DNA of 64,000 bases from a virus, in the IMG/VR virus record IMGVR_UViG_3300036770_004143, positions 1 through 64,000 of that record, one strand, 5' to 3'. The notes beneath the pieces were generated by a model. It had not been told where the DNA came from. It ran no database searches and saw only the letters and a list, made by a program, of their open reading frames with translations. Position numbers and translations under genes: made by a program. This document shows positions 44,809 through 54,562 of this stretch, piece after piece. Positions within the stretch are counted from its first letter, which is position 1. Each line of letters opens with the position of its first letter.

Positions 44809-45927
44809 ATGTCAGTAATAGCCGAGCCGGAAAGAACACAAATTTATACAAGAATTCGTCATTTACTTGGTGCTCCATTAAGGGGTGTTGAAATAACTGA
44901 TGAAATGATGGATTCATTAATGGAACTTTCTGTTCAAGATTATGAACAGTATGTTTTGGATTGGTTGACAGAAAGCCAATGGGTTAATCTTGTCAATCTT
45001 AATATGAGTGAAAAATCTGTTGCAAATGCTTTAATTACAAGAACAATGGATTTTGAAAAACAATATGAATATTCCTATTCAAAGATTGTTGGATTGCAAT
45101 CTGGGGGTCCTTGGGTTTTACAAAAGGATTATTTTACATTGGAAAAAAACCAACAAGTTTATGAAATTCCAGCAGGAAGAGAAATAAATGAATTATTATG
45201 GTTTAGCAATCAGCCTTGGACAGCATTTGGTTTAGGTGGTGCTGGTGGCTTTGGATTTGGTGGGATTGGTCTTGGTGCATCAGATGCAGGTTTTGCCCAA
45301 ATGGGAAATCAAGGATCATATTTTATGATGTCAGGTTTTGACTACCTTGTTAGGATGCAAAGTGCAAATGTATTAACAAGGATATTAGGGGGTTCATTAA
45401 CTTATAGAATTACAGGTTTGCCAGATGGCAAAAAAGCAATACATATCTATAATACACCTGGCGGCAAATTTAATTGGGGAAATTACTCCTCATATGTTGG
45501 AAAACAAGTTTGGTATTGGTATTATGATGTGGATGGTGATAGCCGTGGGAAATGTTTGGAAGATAATCCAGATATTATAAAATTACCATCTGATGTTCCA
45601 TTGGCAGAACTAACTTGGGATAAGTTAAACCAACCAGCAAAACATTGGGTAAGAAGGTGGTTTACAGCCTATGTGAAGGAGAGTTTGGGTAGAGTTAGGG
45701 GAAAGTATAGTGGAGCAATAAAAGCCCCAGATTCAGAACTTAAATTGGATTATGAATCATTAATTAGTGAAGGTAAAGATGAAAAATCAAAACTTGAAGA
45801 AGAATTGAAACTAAGATTAGAAAGGTTAAGACCTGAAAAACAAATGGAAAAAGAAGCATTACTTGCAGAAAATTTAAACAAACAATTAAAGTTTACTGCA
45901 ATGCCAAGACAAATATATGTGATTTAA
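44809..45927 (+). CDS. Putative gp13-like neck/head completion protein
   Basis: A 372-aa virion-type protein. The N-terminus (GVEITDEMMDSLMELSVQDY), then QWVNLVNLNMSEKSVANALI and the C-terminal section (HWVRRWFTAYVKESLGRVRG, KYSGAIKAPDSELKLDYESL and a charged coiled coil SKLEEELKLRLERLRPEKQM) follow a pattern I know from neck proteins annotated in T4-like environmental phages. A Gly/Phe-rich middle (FGLGGAGGFGFGGIGLG) is odd. The assignment to gp13 is tentative. It has a late-type motif in front. Confidence 0.5.
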   Translation: MSVIAEPERTQIYTRIRHLLGAPLRGVEITDEMMDSLMELSVQDYEQYVLDWLTESQWVNLVNLNMSEKSVANALITRTMDFEKQYEYSYSKIVGLQSGGPWVLQKDYFTLEKNQQVYEIPAGREINELLWFSNQPWTAFGLGGAGGFGFGGIGLGASDAGFAQMGNQGSYFMMSGFDYLVRMQSANVLTRILGGSLTYRITGLPDGKKAIHIYNTPGGKFNWGNYSSYVGKQVWYWYYDVDGDSRGKCLEDNPDIIKLPSDVPLAELTWDKLNQPAKHWVRRWFTAYVKESLGRVRGKYSGAIKAPDSELKLDYESLISEGKDEKSKLEEELKLRLERLRPEKQMEKEALLAENLNKQLKFTAMPRQIYVI

Positions 45928-45959
45928 TTTTGATTATTTAAAATTTTAATTTATCTTTG
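45928..45959 (+). promoter_or_regulatory. Bacteroidetes-type promoter
   Basis: -33 TTTTG at 45928-45932, a 19-nt spacer, then -7 TATCTTTG at 45952-45959, 12 nt before the ATG at 45972. This is a near-perfect match to the host consensus. Confidence 0.7.
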
Positions 45960-45971
45960 AAATAAAAAACA

Positions 45972-46304
45972 ATGGCAATAATAAAAACAATCCCAATTCA
46001 GAAGGTCATAAATGGTGCATTTGTCAATACATCAGATATGTCCATTGTATCAGAAACAGAATATTCCACATCTGGTGAGAGTTTTATTATTGTTAGGGCA
46101 ATACCCCAATGTAAATTATTCCTGCATTCAAAGAATACAGATAATGTAACTGTAAAAGCAATGACCACTGTTATTGTTGTTCCAGACAATAATAAAATTG
46201 ATGAGGAATATGATGAAATAACATTAGAGAAAGGTGCATGTGTTGAGTTCAAGCATTGTTCAGGAACTTGGTATATTGTAAGTTCTGATGGGTTAAAAGG
46301 TTAA
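45972..46304 (+). CDS. Small beta-rich protein of unknown function
   Basis: A 110-aa protein, not recognised. It is rich in beta-forming residues (SFIIVRAIPQCKLFLHSKNT and VKAMTTVIVVPDNN). It could be a small virion decoration protein, but the host-type promoter in front suggests early expression instead. Followed by another small gene on the same strand. Confidence 0.6.
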   Translation: MAIIKTIPIQKVINGAFVNTSDMSIVSETEYSTSGESFIIVRAIPQCKLFLHSKNTDNVTVKAMTTVIVVPDNNKIDEEYDEITLEKGACVEFKHCSGTWYIVSSDGLKG

Positions 46305-46325
46305 TTAAATAACAAAATAGTAAAT

Positions 46326-46637
46326 ATGATATCAACAATTAAAACAATCAAAAACCGTTTGACCAAAATATTTTGGAGAAATTTTGGTAAAAGAAAGCCA
46401 ACCCTCAATCAAGGGCATCAACCTCCATATATGTTAAATCCAATCACTAGAACCTGGTATGATGCTAATGATAGAGAGGTTAATGAACCAAAACATTACA
46501 CAGATGAAAGAACATTTGGTACTAATGACTATGAAGATTTTATAAAATATTTAGGGGATAGCAAAACAAACTGGAATTTAAAAAGTAAAGGTTTCTATGA
46601 CTTATATGCTAAATATGGTCTTAAAATGAGAAAGTAA
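46326..46637 (+). CDS. Small basic protein of unknown function
   Basis: A 103-aa protein with a very basic N-terminus (IKTIKNRLTKIFWRNFGKRK) and an aromatic C-terminus. Not recognised. It lies 21 bp after the previous gene and ends just before a bidirectional terminator, so it is the last gene of a short plus-strand unit. Confidence 0.55.
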   Translation: MISTIKTIKNRLTKIFWRNFGKRKPTLNQGHQPPYMLNPITRTWYDANDREVNEPKHYTDERTFGTNDYEDFIKYLGDSKTNWNLKSKGFYDLYAKYGLKMRK

Positions 46638-46640
46638 AAG

Positions 46641-46674
46641 AAAACCCCCAACCTTGATTAGATTGGGGGTTTTT
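46641..46674. terminator. Bidirectional terminator between convergent genes
   Basis: AAAACCCCCAA (46641-46651) / TTGGGGGTTTTT with an 11-nt loop. Ends both the plus-strand small genes and the minus-strand DNA polymerase gene. Nearly the same sequence as the terminator at 40139. Confidence 0.8.
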
Positions 46675-46678
46675 AATT

Positions 46679-49357
46679 TTAAACATTATCATATATTAAG
46701 TTTGGGTTCACATCTATTTTTTCCCAAAACTTAACCTCATCTTCGGATATAAGCATAACCTCATTTAAATCATCTTGATTCTTCTCCTCATAAGGAATAC
46801 CATTAATCAATGTGCATTCTTCTTTTGTGAAGAATTGTCTATCTGCTGGGTCTTTTATTAAAATTCTATCCCTAATCTCTGGGCTAAAAGCAACCAATAA
46901 TGGAGTTATCCTTTTATTAAAAGTTACAACAGCCCGTGGCACATTATATTCACCAGTCAAGTCAGGGGTTTTTTCAAACACATTCTGATCAATATAATAG
47001 CAATTTAATTTAATACCATCCTTTGTCTTTGACACATCACCATGTGATTGTTTTGTCCCATTATTTACATAGTAAATTATATCCCCAAGATTAACATGTA
47101 GTTTCTCCTTTATGATTAATTCCATATGCGCCATCTTACTTGTAGTACTCCCAGCCTTATTTAAGGTTTTTGATTTCTTTATATAATCTTGGACACTTTG
47201 CCTAACCCTTGCTTTGTTTGCAATTTCAATTAGGGGAATTTCTTTATTATAAATCTTTTCAAAATAATTATAATATTCCTCAATAAATTCTTTTCCTTTC
47301 CCTTCAAGTAATAACTTAACCCCAACGTCAATAAACCTTTCAATGTATTGTGGAAGTTTCTTTGATTTGATTGAATTACCTGTCAACTTTATTTTGCCAT
47401 CATTTTTCATAATAGCATAGTTTTTTCTTGCAAAATTTACACAAGATGCCCAATGACCATCTAAATCCAGAGCCATCTCTTTTTTCATATATAAGTCATT
47501 GTATTCTGCAACATCAGCATATATACCTTTATAAACCTTATCTAGTTTAACTTTCCAGTTATTACCCTTACCAACATATTCCCTATTCTCAAAATCATCT
47601 GGTGCTGAAAAGTTGACACCATCTGTATCACAAACTAATGGAACATAACCCCTATCCATAAAGAATTTAATCATATGTCTTAAATATAGTCTCCCTGTGC
47701 AAGTTATCTCTTCACCCTTATCCATTTCAGCCCAGGGGAAAACTAATGGTGCAGATAATGAACCAAACAAAGAGTTGATGAAAATCTTTATTGGTAATTG
47801 CTTATTATCATAAGTTGCTGAAATTTTCTTGTCTTTGTCCTTCCACTCTTCTGCCAAATTCTTATAATCTATCCTTGCATTTCTAAAAAACTTTAACATA
47901 CCTTTCAAAACACCAGTTATATCACAAGAGGGGAATACGTCATGTGCCAATTGTATGGATGGATATAGGGATGAAAAGTCAAGTTTTATAATATTCTTTG
48001 AATACCCCACTTTAACTAACCTAGATAATCCCCCAACAAAGTTTCTCTTACCCTCACTTTGGGGTATGGCTAACTGATTATTATATGACCAAGCCAACAT
48101 CAACACCTTCCATAAACCTGCTGTACCCATTGTATAAATCCTTTCAAAAGGTAATGGGACCATTTTTGCCAATAAAAATGATGCTTGACTAAATTCTGAA
48201 TCAACTCTCATTGTTTCTTCCAAGTCATCATCAAGATATGCTTCAACAAGTTTATCACCTGTAATTCTTTTATATACTTTTGGAAATCTAATATCAAGAT
48301 CAGGATAATCTGATGCTAATTTATATTTACCATTATTAACATTTAAGAAATATTCTTCTTTATCTTGATACATTTTACCAATCTTTGTGTGTTCAATATA
48401 CACACGATCTTCATCTTCTGCATTTATATATTTTGTAATATATTTAAGACCAGCAGATTTTATATCACTATTAATTGCTTGTGCCCTTCTTACAGAGTGA
48501 ATTACATCAATAACATTATAACCCCAAATAGAGGTCTGTGTGTAATTCTCAACATCACCACCTAATTTCAACATAGAATCCCTTCTTGTATAGGATTTTG
48601 TTGGATTCAATGACTTACAAGCAGTTGGTGCATGTATCTTTAATATCTCACATCTTTTGAAAATCCACTCCCAGTCAAACGTTGATGAATTATAACCTGA
48701 TATAATTGTTGGTTTTATTTCATCAATAACTTTAAAGAACTCAATAATACCATTTGCCTCATCCTCTGGATTGATACATTCTATAATCTTAGAATAACCT
48801 TTATTGGTTTTAATACCAATCATAAATATTCTACCATCTGTAGGCTCTAATGCTGTGGTTTCTAAGTCAAATACAAGTCTTGTTATATCATCATAAGATT
48901 CAAAACCTTTAAATAATCTTTTACCTTTGGATATGAGATATTGGTCAACTGGGGGCAACATAATCATTTTAGTTCTCCCAATTTCACTCTTTGGATCCAA
49001 TCCACCCTCTTTAAAGAACGCATTTAAATGTCTATAACCCTTTAATGATTGAACCAAGAACTTCATTCCATTTTCCAATCTTGGATGGTCATCTGTTCTT
49101 AATTTTGTTATCATAATTCCATGTTTAGTCATAGCTTCCTTTTGTAAAGCCTTTGACTTATTATAGAAATTTAATGAATTTAAATTCCCAACCCAACAGA
49201 ATGCTGTGAAAGTATCTCTTGAAATTTGTTTACCTTTATTTGGGACTTCCTTTATTTTATATATGTCATTTGACATAAAATCATATTCCAAAGCAACAAT
49301 ATGCTCCTCTGGATCTGTTCCATTAAGGAATTCCTCAATATCTTGAGTTGATATCAT
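46679..49357 (-). CDS. DNA polymerase, family B (gp43-like)
   Basis: An 892-aa replicative polymerase, close to T4 gp43 (898 aa). The 3'-5' exonuclease has Exo I LVFDLETTALEPTDGRIFMI, Exo II ISGYNSSTFDWEWIF and an Exo III-like VEAYLDDDLEETM. The polymerase domain has motif A IKLDFSSLYPSIQL, motif B KIFINSLFGSLSAP and motif C LVCDTDGVNFS. All catalytic acids are present, so it proofreads and polymerises. No intein is inserted. It works with the helicase and gp32 in the window. It ends at a bidirectional terminator. Confidence 0.95.
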   Translation of the reverse strand: MISTQDIEEFLNGTDPEEHIVALEYDFMSNDIYKIKEVPNKGKQISRDTFTAFCWVGNLNSLNFYNKSKALQKEAMTKHGIMITKLRTDDHPRLENGMKFLVQSLKGYRHLNAFFKEGGLDPKSEIGRTKMIMLPPVDQYLISKGKRLFKGFESYDDITRLVFDLETTALEPTDGRIFMIGIKTNKGYSKIIECINPEDEANGIIEFFKVIDEIKPTIISGYNSSTFDWEWIFKRCEILKIHAPTACKSLNPTKSYTRRDSMLKLGGDVENYTQTSIWGYNVIDVIHSVRRAQAINSDIKSAGLKYITKYINAEDEDRVYIEHTKIGKMYQDKEEYFLNVNNGKYKLASDYPDLDIRFPKVYKRITGDKLVEAYLDDDLEETMRVDSEFSQASFLLAKMVPLPFERIYTMGTAGLWKVLMLAWSYNNQLAIPQSEGKRNFVGGLSRLVKVGYSKNIIKLDFSSLYPSIQLAHDVFPSCDITGVLKGMLKFFRNARIDYKNLAEEWKDKDKKISATYDNKQLPIKIFINSLFGSLSAPLVFPWAEMDKGEEITCTGRLYLRHMIKFFMDRGYVPLVCDTDGVNFSAPDDFENREYVGKGNNWKVKLDKVYKGIYADVAEYNDLYMKKEMALDLDGHWASCVNFARKNYAIMKNDGKIKLTGNSIKSKKLPQYIERFIDVGVKLLLEGKGKEFIEEYYNYFEKIYNKEIPLIEIANKARVRQSVQDYIKKSKTLNKAGSTTSKMAHMELIIKEKLHVNLGDIIYYVNNGTKQSHGDVSKTKDGIKLNCYYIDQNVFEKTPDLTGEYNVPRAVVTFNKRITPLLVAFSPEIRDRILIKDPADRQFFTKEECTLINGIPYEEKNQDDLNEVMLISEDEVKFWEKIDVNPNLIYDNV

Positions 49358-49389
49358 AAGTATGTAATTTAAGGTTAAAGATTAAACTA

Positions 49390-49764
49390 TTAATTGAACT
49401 TCTTAATAAATGAGTCCAAAATAATAATAGTTAATTCTTCCCTTAAAGGCAATATGAGGTCTCCATCTTCATTTCTAATTAAGAATTCTCCTTTATATAT
49501 ACCTGGTGTGTTGGTCTCTCTTTTTTTGAATTGATAATATATATAATACTCTATGGTGGGGGTTGGTTCTGTTGTTTCTTTTGCAACTAAATAAGCCTCT
49601 GCATTTGTGATTTTATATGAATTATTCTTTGTATCAATCATAGAAAATAATATGGATGAAGATTCCAAATCTTCCATAAATTTCTTATAATCTGATCTAC
49701 CATCTTTTATAGGTTCAACTTTTAATATAGGTAAATCTGCATTTTTTTTTATATAAAAATTCAT
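49390..49764 (-). CDS. Protein of unknown function, possibly virion-associated
   Basis: A 124-aa protein with YIYYQFKKRETNTPGIYKGE followed by IRNEDGDLILPLREELTIII. The second part resembles the end of small beta-sandwich proteins found at baseplates or fibre tips, but I cannot assign a family. It lies 32 bp upstream of the polymerase gene and is preceded by a partial late-type motif (ATATTTATTA). Confidence 0.5.
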   Translation of the reverse strand: MNFYIKKNADLPILKVEPIKDGRSDYKKFMEDLESSSILFSMIDTKNNSYKITNAEAYLVAKETTEPTPTIEYYIYYQFKKRETNTPGIYKGEFLIRNEDGDLILPLREELTIIILDSFIKKFN

Positions 49765-49811
49765 ATTATCTTTATTAATAAATATATGAAAAATATAAAT
49801 TCAAAAAAACG

Positions 49812-49842
49812 TTGCCTAAAATATTTTGTTTGGTTATACTTG
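49812..49842 (+). promoter_or_regulatory. Possible Bacteroidetes-type promoter of the receptor gene
   Basis: TTG at 49812-49814, a 20-nt spacer, then TATACTTG (one mismatch to TAnnTTTG) at 49835-49842, 50 nt before the ATG. The untranslated leader is A/T-rich. Confidence 0.45.
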
Positions 49843-49891
49843 TAAAGTCTTATTTAAAATAAATTAATTTTTTTCACAAAACAATTTTACT

Positions 49892-52800
49892 ATGAAAAAC
49901 ATTTTTAAAACGTTGCTATTCACATTTGCAACGTTAACAATTAGTTATGGCCAAGTAACAACTTCAGCCATATCAGGAACAATCAAAGATGCAAGTAATG
50001 AGGTGCTTATTGGTGCAACAATTGAAGCAGTTCATTTACCATCTGGAACAAGTTATGGTACATCCACAGATGTTGATGGTACATATAGGATTTCAGGAAT
50101 GCGCATTGGTGGTCCTTATAGCATCACAGTTAGCTATGTAGGTTATGCCACAAAAACCCAATCAAATGTCATTTTGAACTTGGGGTCAACAGCAAATCTA
50201 AGTTATTCACTTGATGTGGTTGAATATGGTTTGACTGAAGTTACTATTAATGCAAACAAAAGTGGTATTTTTTCATCTAATAGAACAGGTGCTGCCACAC
50301 AGTTTAATTCAACTATGATTAATAGTTTACCAACAATTGGAAGAACAATTGATGATATCACAAAATATAATGCTTATGGAAATGGGCGTTCATTTGGTGG
50401 TCAAGATAGCCGTTTTAACAACTTCACAATTGATGGTTCTGTATTCAACAATGGCTTTGGTCTTGGGTCTTCTGCTGCTGCTGGTGGTAGAACAGGAACA
50501 ACAGCAATCTCCATTGATGCACTTGAAGAAGTGCAATTGAATATTGCCCCCTTTGATGTTAGACAATCAGGGTTTGTTGGTGCTGGTGTAAATGCTGTAA
50601 CCCGCTCTGGAACAAATGATATTGAAGGATCATTCTATCGTTTGTTTAGGTCAAGTGATTTAGTTGGTAAAATAGTAAATGGTGTTAAACTACCTACAAT
50701 CTTTGTTGATGAAAAAACAACAGGGTTTAGGATTGGTGCACCAATTATTAAGAACAAGTTGTTTATCTTTGCAAATGCTGAACAATTTGTTGGGTCAACT
50801 CCAGCATTAAGTTGGCAAACAAACAAGCCTGGTGCAACAGGCAATGTATCAAGAGTAACTGAAAGTGATTTGAAGGATTTGGCTTCATTTATGAAAACAA
50901 ACTTTAATTATGAGTTGGGACAACTTGATAATTTTAACAATGATGTAAAGAGTACAAAAGGGCTTATTCGTTTGGATTATAACATTAATCAAAAACATAA
51001 AGCGTCTTTAAGGTATTCTCATCATAATTCTGAATCTGAACAACTTATTAGTTCATCAAATAGTTCTAATACTGCAGGTAATGGAAATAGACAAAACTCT
51101 GCCTTTGCAATTTCAGGGGAAAACACAGGTTATCTTATTCAAGATAATACAAGGTCAGTAGCATTTGAATTGAATTCAGTTCTAACATCAAAAATATCAA
51201 ACAATTTTATTGCAACTTACAATAAGCAAATTGAAGATAGAAAATATAGAACAGATTTATTCCCAACTGTGGACATTTTAAAAGATGGTACAACTTATAC
51301 AACAGTTGGTTTTGACCCCTTTACACCAAATAATAAATTGAATTATAGTACATTGAATTTGACAAACAATTTTAATTTACTATCTGGAAAACATTATTTC
51401 ACTTTTGGTGTAGGTTATGAGTATTTCCAATCAAATAATGTGTTCTTCCCAGCATCAAATGGTGTCTATGTATATAACTCTATTGATGACTTCAAGAAAG
51501 CAGCATTACAATTCAAAAATGACCCAAACAATCCACTTTCACCAGTTACTGTTAATCGTTACAATTTAAGATATTCATTACTACCAGGGGGTATTGAGCC
51601 AATGCAAACCTTAAAAGTTTCAACATTAAGTGCTTATGTTCAAGATGAATATACATTAACTGAAAAGTTAAAAATAACTGCAGGTTTAAGAGGCGATGTT
51701 GTTATGTATGACAATTCAACAGCAGCAGATTTCTATAATCCAGTTGTTGGTGGTTTGACATTCACAGATAAAAATGGCCAACCTACTAAGATTAACACAA
51801 ATAAATTCCCAAGCAGAGCATTATTGTTATCCCCAAGATTAGGATTCAACTATGATGTGGATGGTGAGAGAACAACCCAAGTTAGGGGTGGAACAGGAAT
51901 ATTTGTTTCTCGTATTCCACAAGTATTAGTTTCAAATCAATTAGGTAATAATGGTGTAAATACAGCTGTAATCAATGTAACAAATACAACAGCATACCCA
52001 TTCACAACTGACCCAAGCAGATTTGCACCAACAACAACAGATATTACAAGTTTACGTCCTTATGTTATTAATGCGTCAAGTCAGGATTTGAAATACCCAT
52101 CAGTATGGAAATCAAATATTGCTGTTGACCACAAATTACCTTTTGGGTTAGTTGCTACATTAGAAGGTGTATATGGTAAGACATTATCTGGTTTAAGATA
52201 TATTGATGCTAACTTAAAAGCACCAGATAGATATTTGGCAGATGAAAGACCACGTTTCCCAGCATCAGGTGTAACAAGTTCAGGTTCTGGTGCAACAAAT
52301 ACAGTTGCTGTTGCAAGATTCTTAAACCCAACCATTGCAAATGCGTTTGTTCTTACAAATACAGATAGAGGTTATTCTTATGCTTTAACTGCAAAGATTG
52401 AAAAACCAGCAGTTAATGGTTTAGGTGGTATGATTGGTTATACCAATGCAAAATCCACTGACCTCCAATCAGTTGGTAGCACAGTTCAAGCAAATGCCCC
52501 TACTGTTGGCGGACAAAACTTCTTAACGCCTTCCTTTACAGATAATGATTTACGTCATAGATTTGTTGGATATGTTAACTATAGAATAAATTATGGTGGC
52601 AAGTTTGGAGGTTCAACAGAAGTTACATTAGGTGCAACATCTGCAAGTGGAAGCAAATTAAGTTATATTTATGGAAATGATTTAAATGGTGATGGTCAGA
52701 TTAATGATTTGATTTATATACCACAAAATGCCACAGAATTGACATTTGCAACACTTACAGCAGGTGGTAAGACTTTCACCCCAGAACAACAACAAGTAGC

Positions 52801-53215
52801 ATTAGATGCTCTTATTTCAAGCGATGAATACCTTAACTCACGTAGAGGAACATATGCACAAAGAAATGGTGGATTTTTTCCTTGGTTAACAAGAGTTGAT
52901 TTATCAGCAGTTCAAGAAGTTTATGTTAATGTTAATGGTAAGTTAAATAGATTACAATTTAGAGCAGATATTCTTAACTTTGGAAATATGTTAAACAATG
53001 CTTGGGGTGTAGGGTATTCCACAACATCTGGTAGTTTTGGCACAGCAAGTCCTTTGACAGTTGCATCAGTTTCAGCAGCAGGTGTGCCAACATATAGAAT
53101 GGCAACAAGAGTTGTTGATGGTGCTACACAATTACTTGACAAGACATTTGTTAAGACAATTAGTGTTGGAAATGCTTGGCAGGCTCAATTAGGGTTAAGG
53201 TATTTCTTTAATTAA
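49892..53215 (+). CDS. Phage-encoded TonB-dependent outer-membrane receptor (Oar-like)
   Basis: A 1107-aa protein. Residues 1-20 are a Sec signal peptide ([13 protein letters not shown] before Gln21). Residues 22-115 are a carboxypeptidase regulatory-like domain ([20 protein letters not shown], then [20 protein letters not shown]), which marks Bacteroidetes receptors. Residues about 125-240 form the plug ([15 protein letters not shown], then [20 protein letters not shown]). The rest is a beta-barrel with repeated amphipathic strands and ends in QLGLRYFFN, the typical terminal aromatic strand. It would sit in the host outer membrane as a receptor or transporter; its ligand is unknown. Such genes are very rare in phages. 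Flanked by phage polymerase and phage metK. Confidence 0.88.
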   Translation: MKNIFKTLLFTFATLTISYGQVTTSAISGTIKDASNEVLIGATIEAVHLPSGTSYGTSTDVDGTYRISGMRIGGPYSITVSYVGYATKTQSNVILNLGSTANLSYSLDVVEYGLTEVTINANKSGIFSSNRTGAATQFNSTMINSLPTIGRTIDDITKYNAYGNGRSFGGQDSRFNNFTIDGSVFNNGFGLGSSAAAGGRTGTTAISIDALEEVQLNIAPFDVRQSGFVGAGVNAVTRSGTNDIEGSFYRLFRSSDLVGKIVNGVKLPTIFVDEKTTGFRIGAPIIKNKLFIFANAEQFVGSTPALSWQTNKPGATGNVSRVTESDLKDLASFMKTNFNYELGQLDNFNNDVKSTKGLIRLDYNINQKHKASLRYSHHNSESEQLISSSNSSNTAGNGNRQNSAFAISGENTGYLIQDNTRSVAFELNSVLTSKISNNFIATYNKQIEDRKYRTDLFPTVDILKDGTTYTTVGFDPFTPNNKLNYSTLNLTNNFNLLSGKHYFTFGVGYEYFQSNNVFFPASNGVYVYNSIDDFKKAALQFKNDPNNPLSPVTVNRYNLRYSLLPGGIEPMQTLKVSTLSAYVQDEYTLTEKLKITAGLRGDVVMYDNSTAADFYNPVVGGLTFTDKNGQPTKINTNKFPSRALLLSPRLGFNYDVDGERTTQVRGGTGIFVSRIPQVLVSNQLGNNGVNTAVINVTNTTAYPFTTDPSRFAPTTTDITSLRPYVINASSQDLKYPSVWKSNIAVDHKLPFGLVATLEGVYGKTLSGLRYIDANLKAPDRYLADERPRFPASGVTSSGSGATNTVAVARFLNPTIANAFVLTNTDRGYSYALTAKIEKPAVNGLGGMIGYTNAKSTDLQSVGSTVQANAPTVGGQNFLTPSFTDNDLRHRFVGYVNYRINYGGKFGGSTEVTLGATSASGSKLSYIYGNDLNGDGQINDLIYIPQNATELTFATLTAGGKTFTPEQQQVALDALISSDEYLNSRRGTYAQRNGGFFPWLTRVDLSAVQEVYVNVNGKLNRLQFRADILNFGNMLNNAWGVGYSTTSGSFGTASPLTVASVSAAGVPTYRMATRVVDGATQLLDKTFVKTISVGNAWQAQLGLRYFFN

Positions 53216-53224
53216 TAAACAAGT

Positions 53225-53257
53225 GGTGTCCTCAATATAAGGTTGGGGGCATCTTTT
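53225..53257 (+). terminator. Possible terminator after the receptor gene
   Basis: GGTGTCCTC (53225-53233) pairs with GGGGGCATC (53245-53253), including G-U pairs, followed by TTTT. Confidence 0.5.
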
Positions 53258-53363
53258 AAAATTTTTAGATTATTTAAAATACAATAAAATATTTAAATCT
53301 TGCCAAAACAAAAAATAAAATAGAGATTTGGCAACTTATAAAAAATTCAAGAATTAGGGGAAA

Positions 53364-53388
53364 GGGGTAGAATACTACCCCTTTTTTT
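53364..53388 (+). terminator. Strong intrinsic terminator
   Basis: A perfect 7-bp stem GGGGTAG / CTACCCC with a 4-nt loop and seven T's. It lies about 150 bp downstream of the receptor gene, just before the metK promoter. Between 53216 and 53428 no gene is seen. Confidence 0.8.
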
Positions 53389-53390
53389 AT

Positions 53391-53398
53391 TATATTTG
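53391..53398 (+). promoter_or_regulatory. Bacteroidetes-type -7 element before metK
   Basis: TATATTTG matches TAnnTTTG, 30 nt before the ATG at 53429. A -33 box is not clear because the terminator stem occupies that place. Confidence 0.5.
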
Positions 53399-53428
53399 TA
53401 TTCATTACATAACTTAAAACAAAAAAAT

Positions 53429-54562
53429 ATGAGATTAATAACATCAGAGAGTGTTTCTTGTGGGCATCCAGATAAGGTTGCTGATCAGATTTCAGATGCC
53501 ATTTTGGATGCTTACCTTACATTAGACCCCAATGCAAAGGTTGCAGTTGAAACAATGGTAAAAGACAATTGTGTGGTATTAGGGGGTGAAATTACTAGCA
53601 CTCATACAATTAATTATGAGAACATTATCAAAGCTGTGATTGAAGATATTGGCTACCATGATGCTAATCATGGGTTTTATTTCAATAATATCACTATAAT
53701 TAATTTGATTGGAAAACAAAGTCCTGAAATTAATTCTGCTGTTTTACAGAATGGTGAAGAATCTTTGGGGGCAGGCGATCAAGGTTTTATGACAGGATTT
53801 GCAACAAATGAAACAGAAACATATATGCCAATTGGTATGTATGTTGCAAAGAAATTGGCAGATTATGTTTATAGTCTTGATTTAGGTCCAGATATTAAAA
53901 CACAAGTGACAATTGAAGAATGGCCTGATTTTAAAAGAATCCATACCATTTTGGTTTCTACAATGCATAGGACATTTACCTTGGAAGAGTTGAGGACAAA
54001 ACTCACTAAATTCATCTATGATAATAATATGGAACTTCAAGATGATATATTTGCACTTATTGACAAGGAAACAAAAATTGTTATAAATCCAGCTGGTTCT
54101 TGGCATGTTGGTGGTCCAGTTGCAGATTGTGGTGTTACAGGAAGAAAGATTGTGGTTGACCAATATGGACCATATAACCCTGTTGGTGGGGGTGCATTTA
54201 GTGGAAAAGACCCAAGCAAGGTAGATAGAAGTGGTGCTTATTTAGCAAGGTATATTGCAAAAAACATTGTAGCAGCAGGGTTTGCAGATAAATGTGCTGT
54301 TGAAATTGCTTATATGATTGGCGTTGCTAAACCAGCATCACTAAACATAAACACATTTGGGCAATATTCTAATGAATGGTTAGAGGATATTGTTAGTAGG
54401 ATATTCCCAATGACACCATCTAGCATTATTGATCATTTTAATTTGAAAAGACCAATCTATCTTGATTCATCAAGAGGTCATTTTGGAAATGATATAATGC
54501 CTTGGGAAAAATTGGATATGGTTTATGAGTTAAAGCAATTAGCGGCTATTCATAAGGTTTAG
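53429..54562 (+). CDS. metK: S-adenosylmethionine synthetase
   Basis: 377 aa from the ATG at 53429 (MRLITSESVSCGHPDKVADQ); an upstream non-ATG extension is less likely. It makes SAM from methionine and ATP. The signature regions are present: GHPDKVADQISDAILD, GAGDQGFMTGFATNE (ATP site), then WHVGGPVADCGVTGRKIVVD and GGGAFSGKDPSKVDRSGAYL. The length is close to bacterial MetK (about 384-400). In a phage it may keep SAM high for the several methyltransferases encoded nearby. It is convergent with the next gene and overlaps its 3' end by 24 bp. Confidence 0.93.
   Translation: MRLITSESVSCGHPDKVADQISDAILDAYLTLDPNAKVAVETMVKDNCVVLGGEITSTHTINYENIIKAVIEDIGYHDANHGFYFNNITIINLIGKQSPEINSAVLQNGEESLGAGDQGFMTGFATNETETYMPIGMYVAKKLADYVYSLDLGPDIKTQVTIEEWPDFKRIHTILVSTMHRTFTLEELRTKLTKFIYDNNMELQDDIFALIDKETKIVINPAGSWHVGGPVADCGVTGRKIVVDQYGPYNPVGGGAFSGKDPSKVDRSGAYLARYIAKNIVAAGFADKCAVEIAYMIGVAKPASLNINTFGQYSNEWLEDIVSRIFPMTPSSIIDHFNLKRPIYLDSSRGHFGNDIMPWEKLDMVYELKQLAAIHKV

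Noticed and set aside
53882-54219. Minus-strand frames inside metK
   Set aside because: metK motifs on the plus strand are complete; the reverse frames show no family pattern.
49892-54562. Host chromosomal island (receptor and metK) or misassembly
   Set aside because: Codon use and A/T content look like the flanks, phage polymerase lies on one side and phage-type genes on the other, and no host housekeeping genes or integrase are seen. Read coverage would be needed to exclude it fully.
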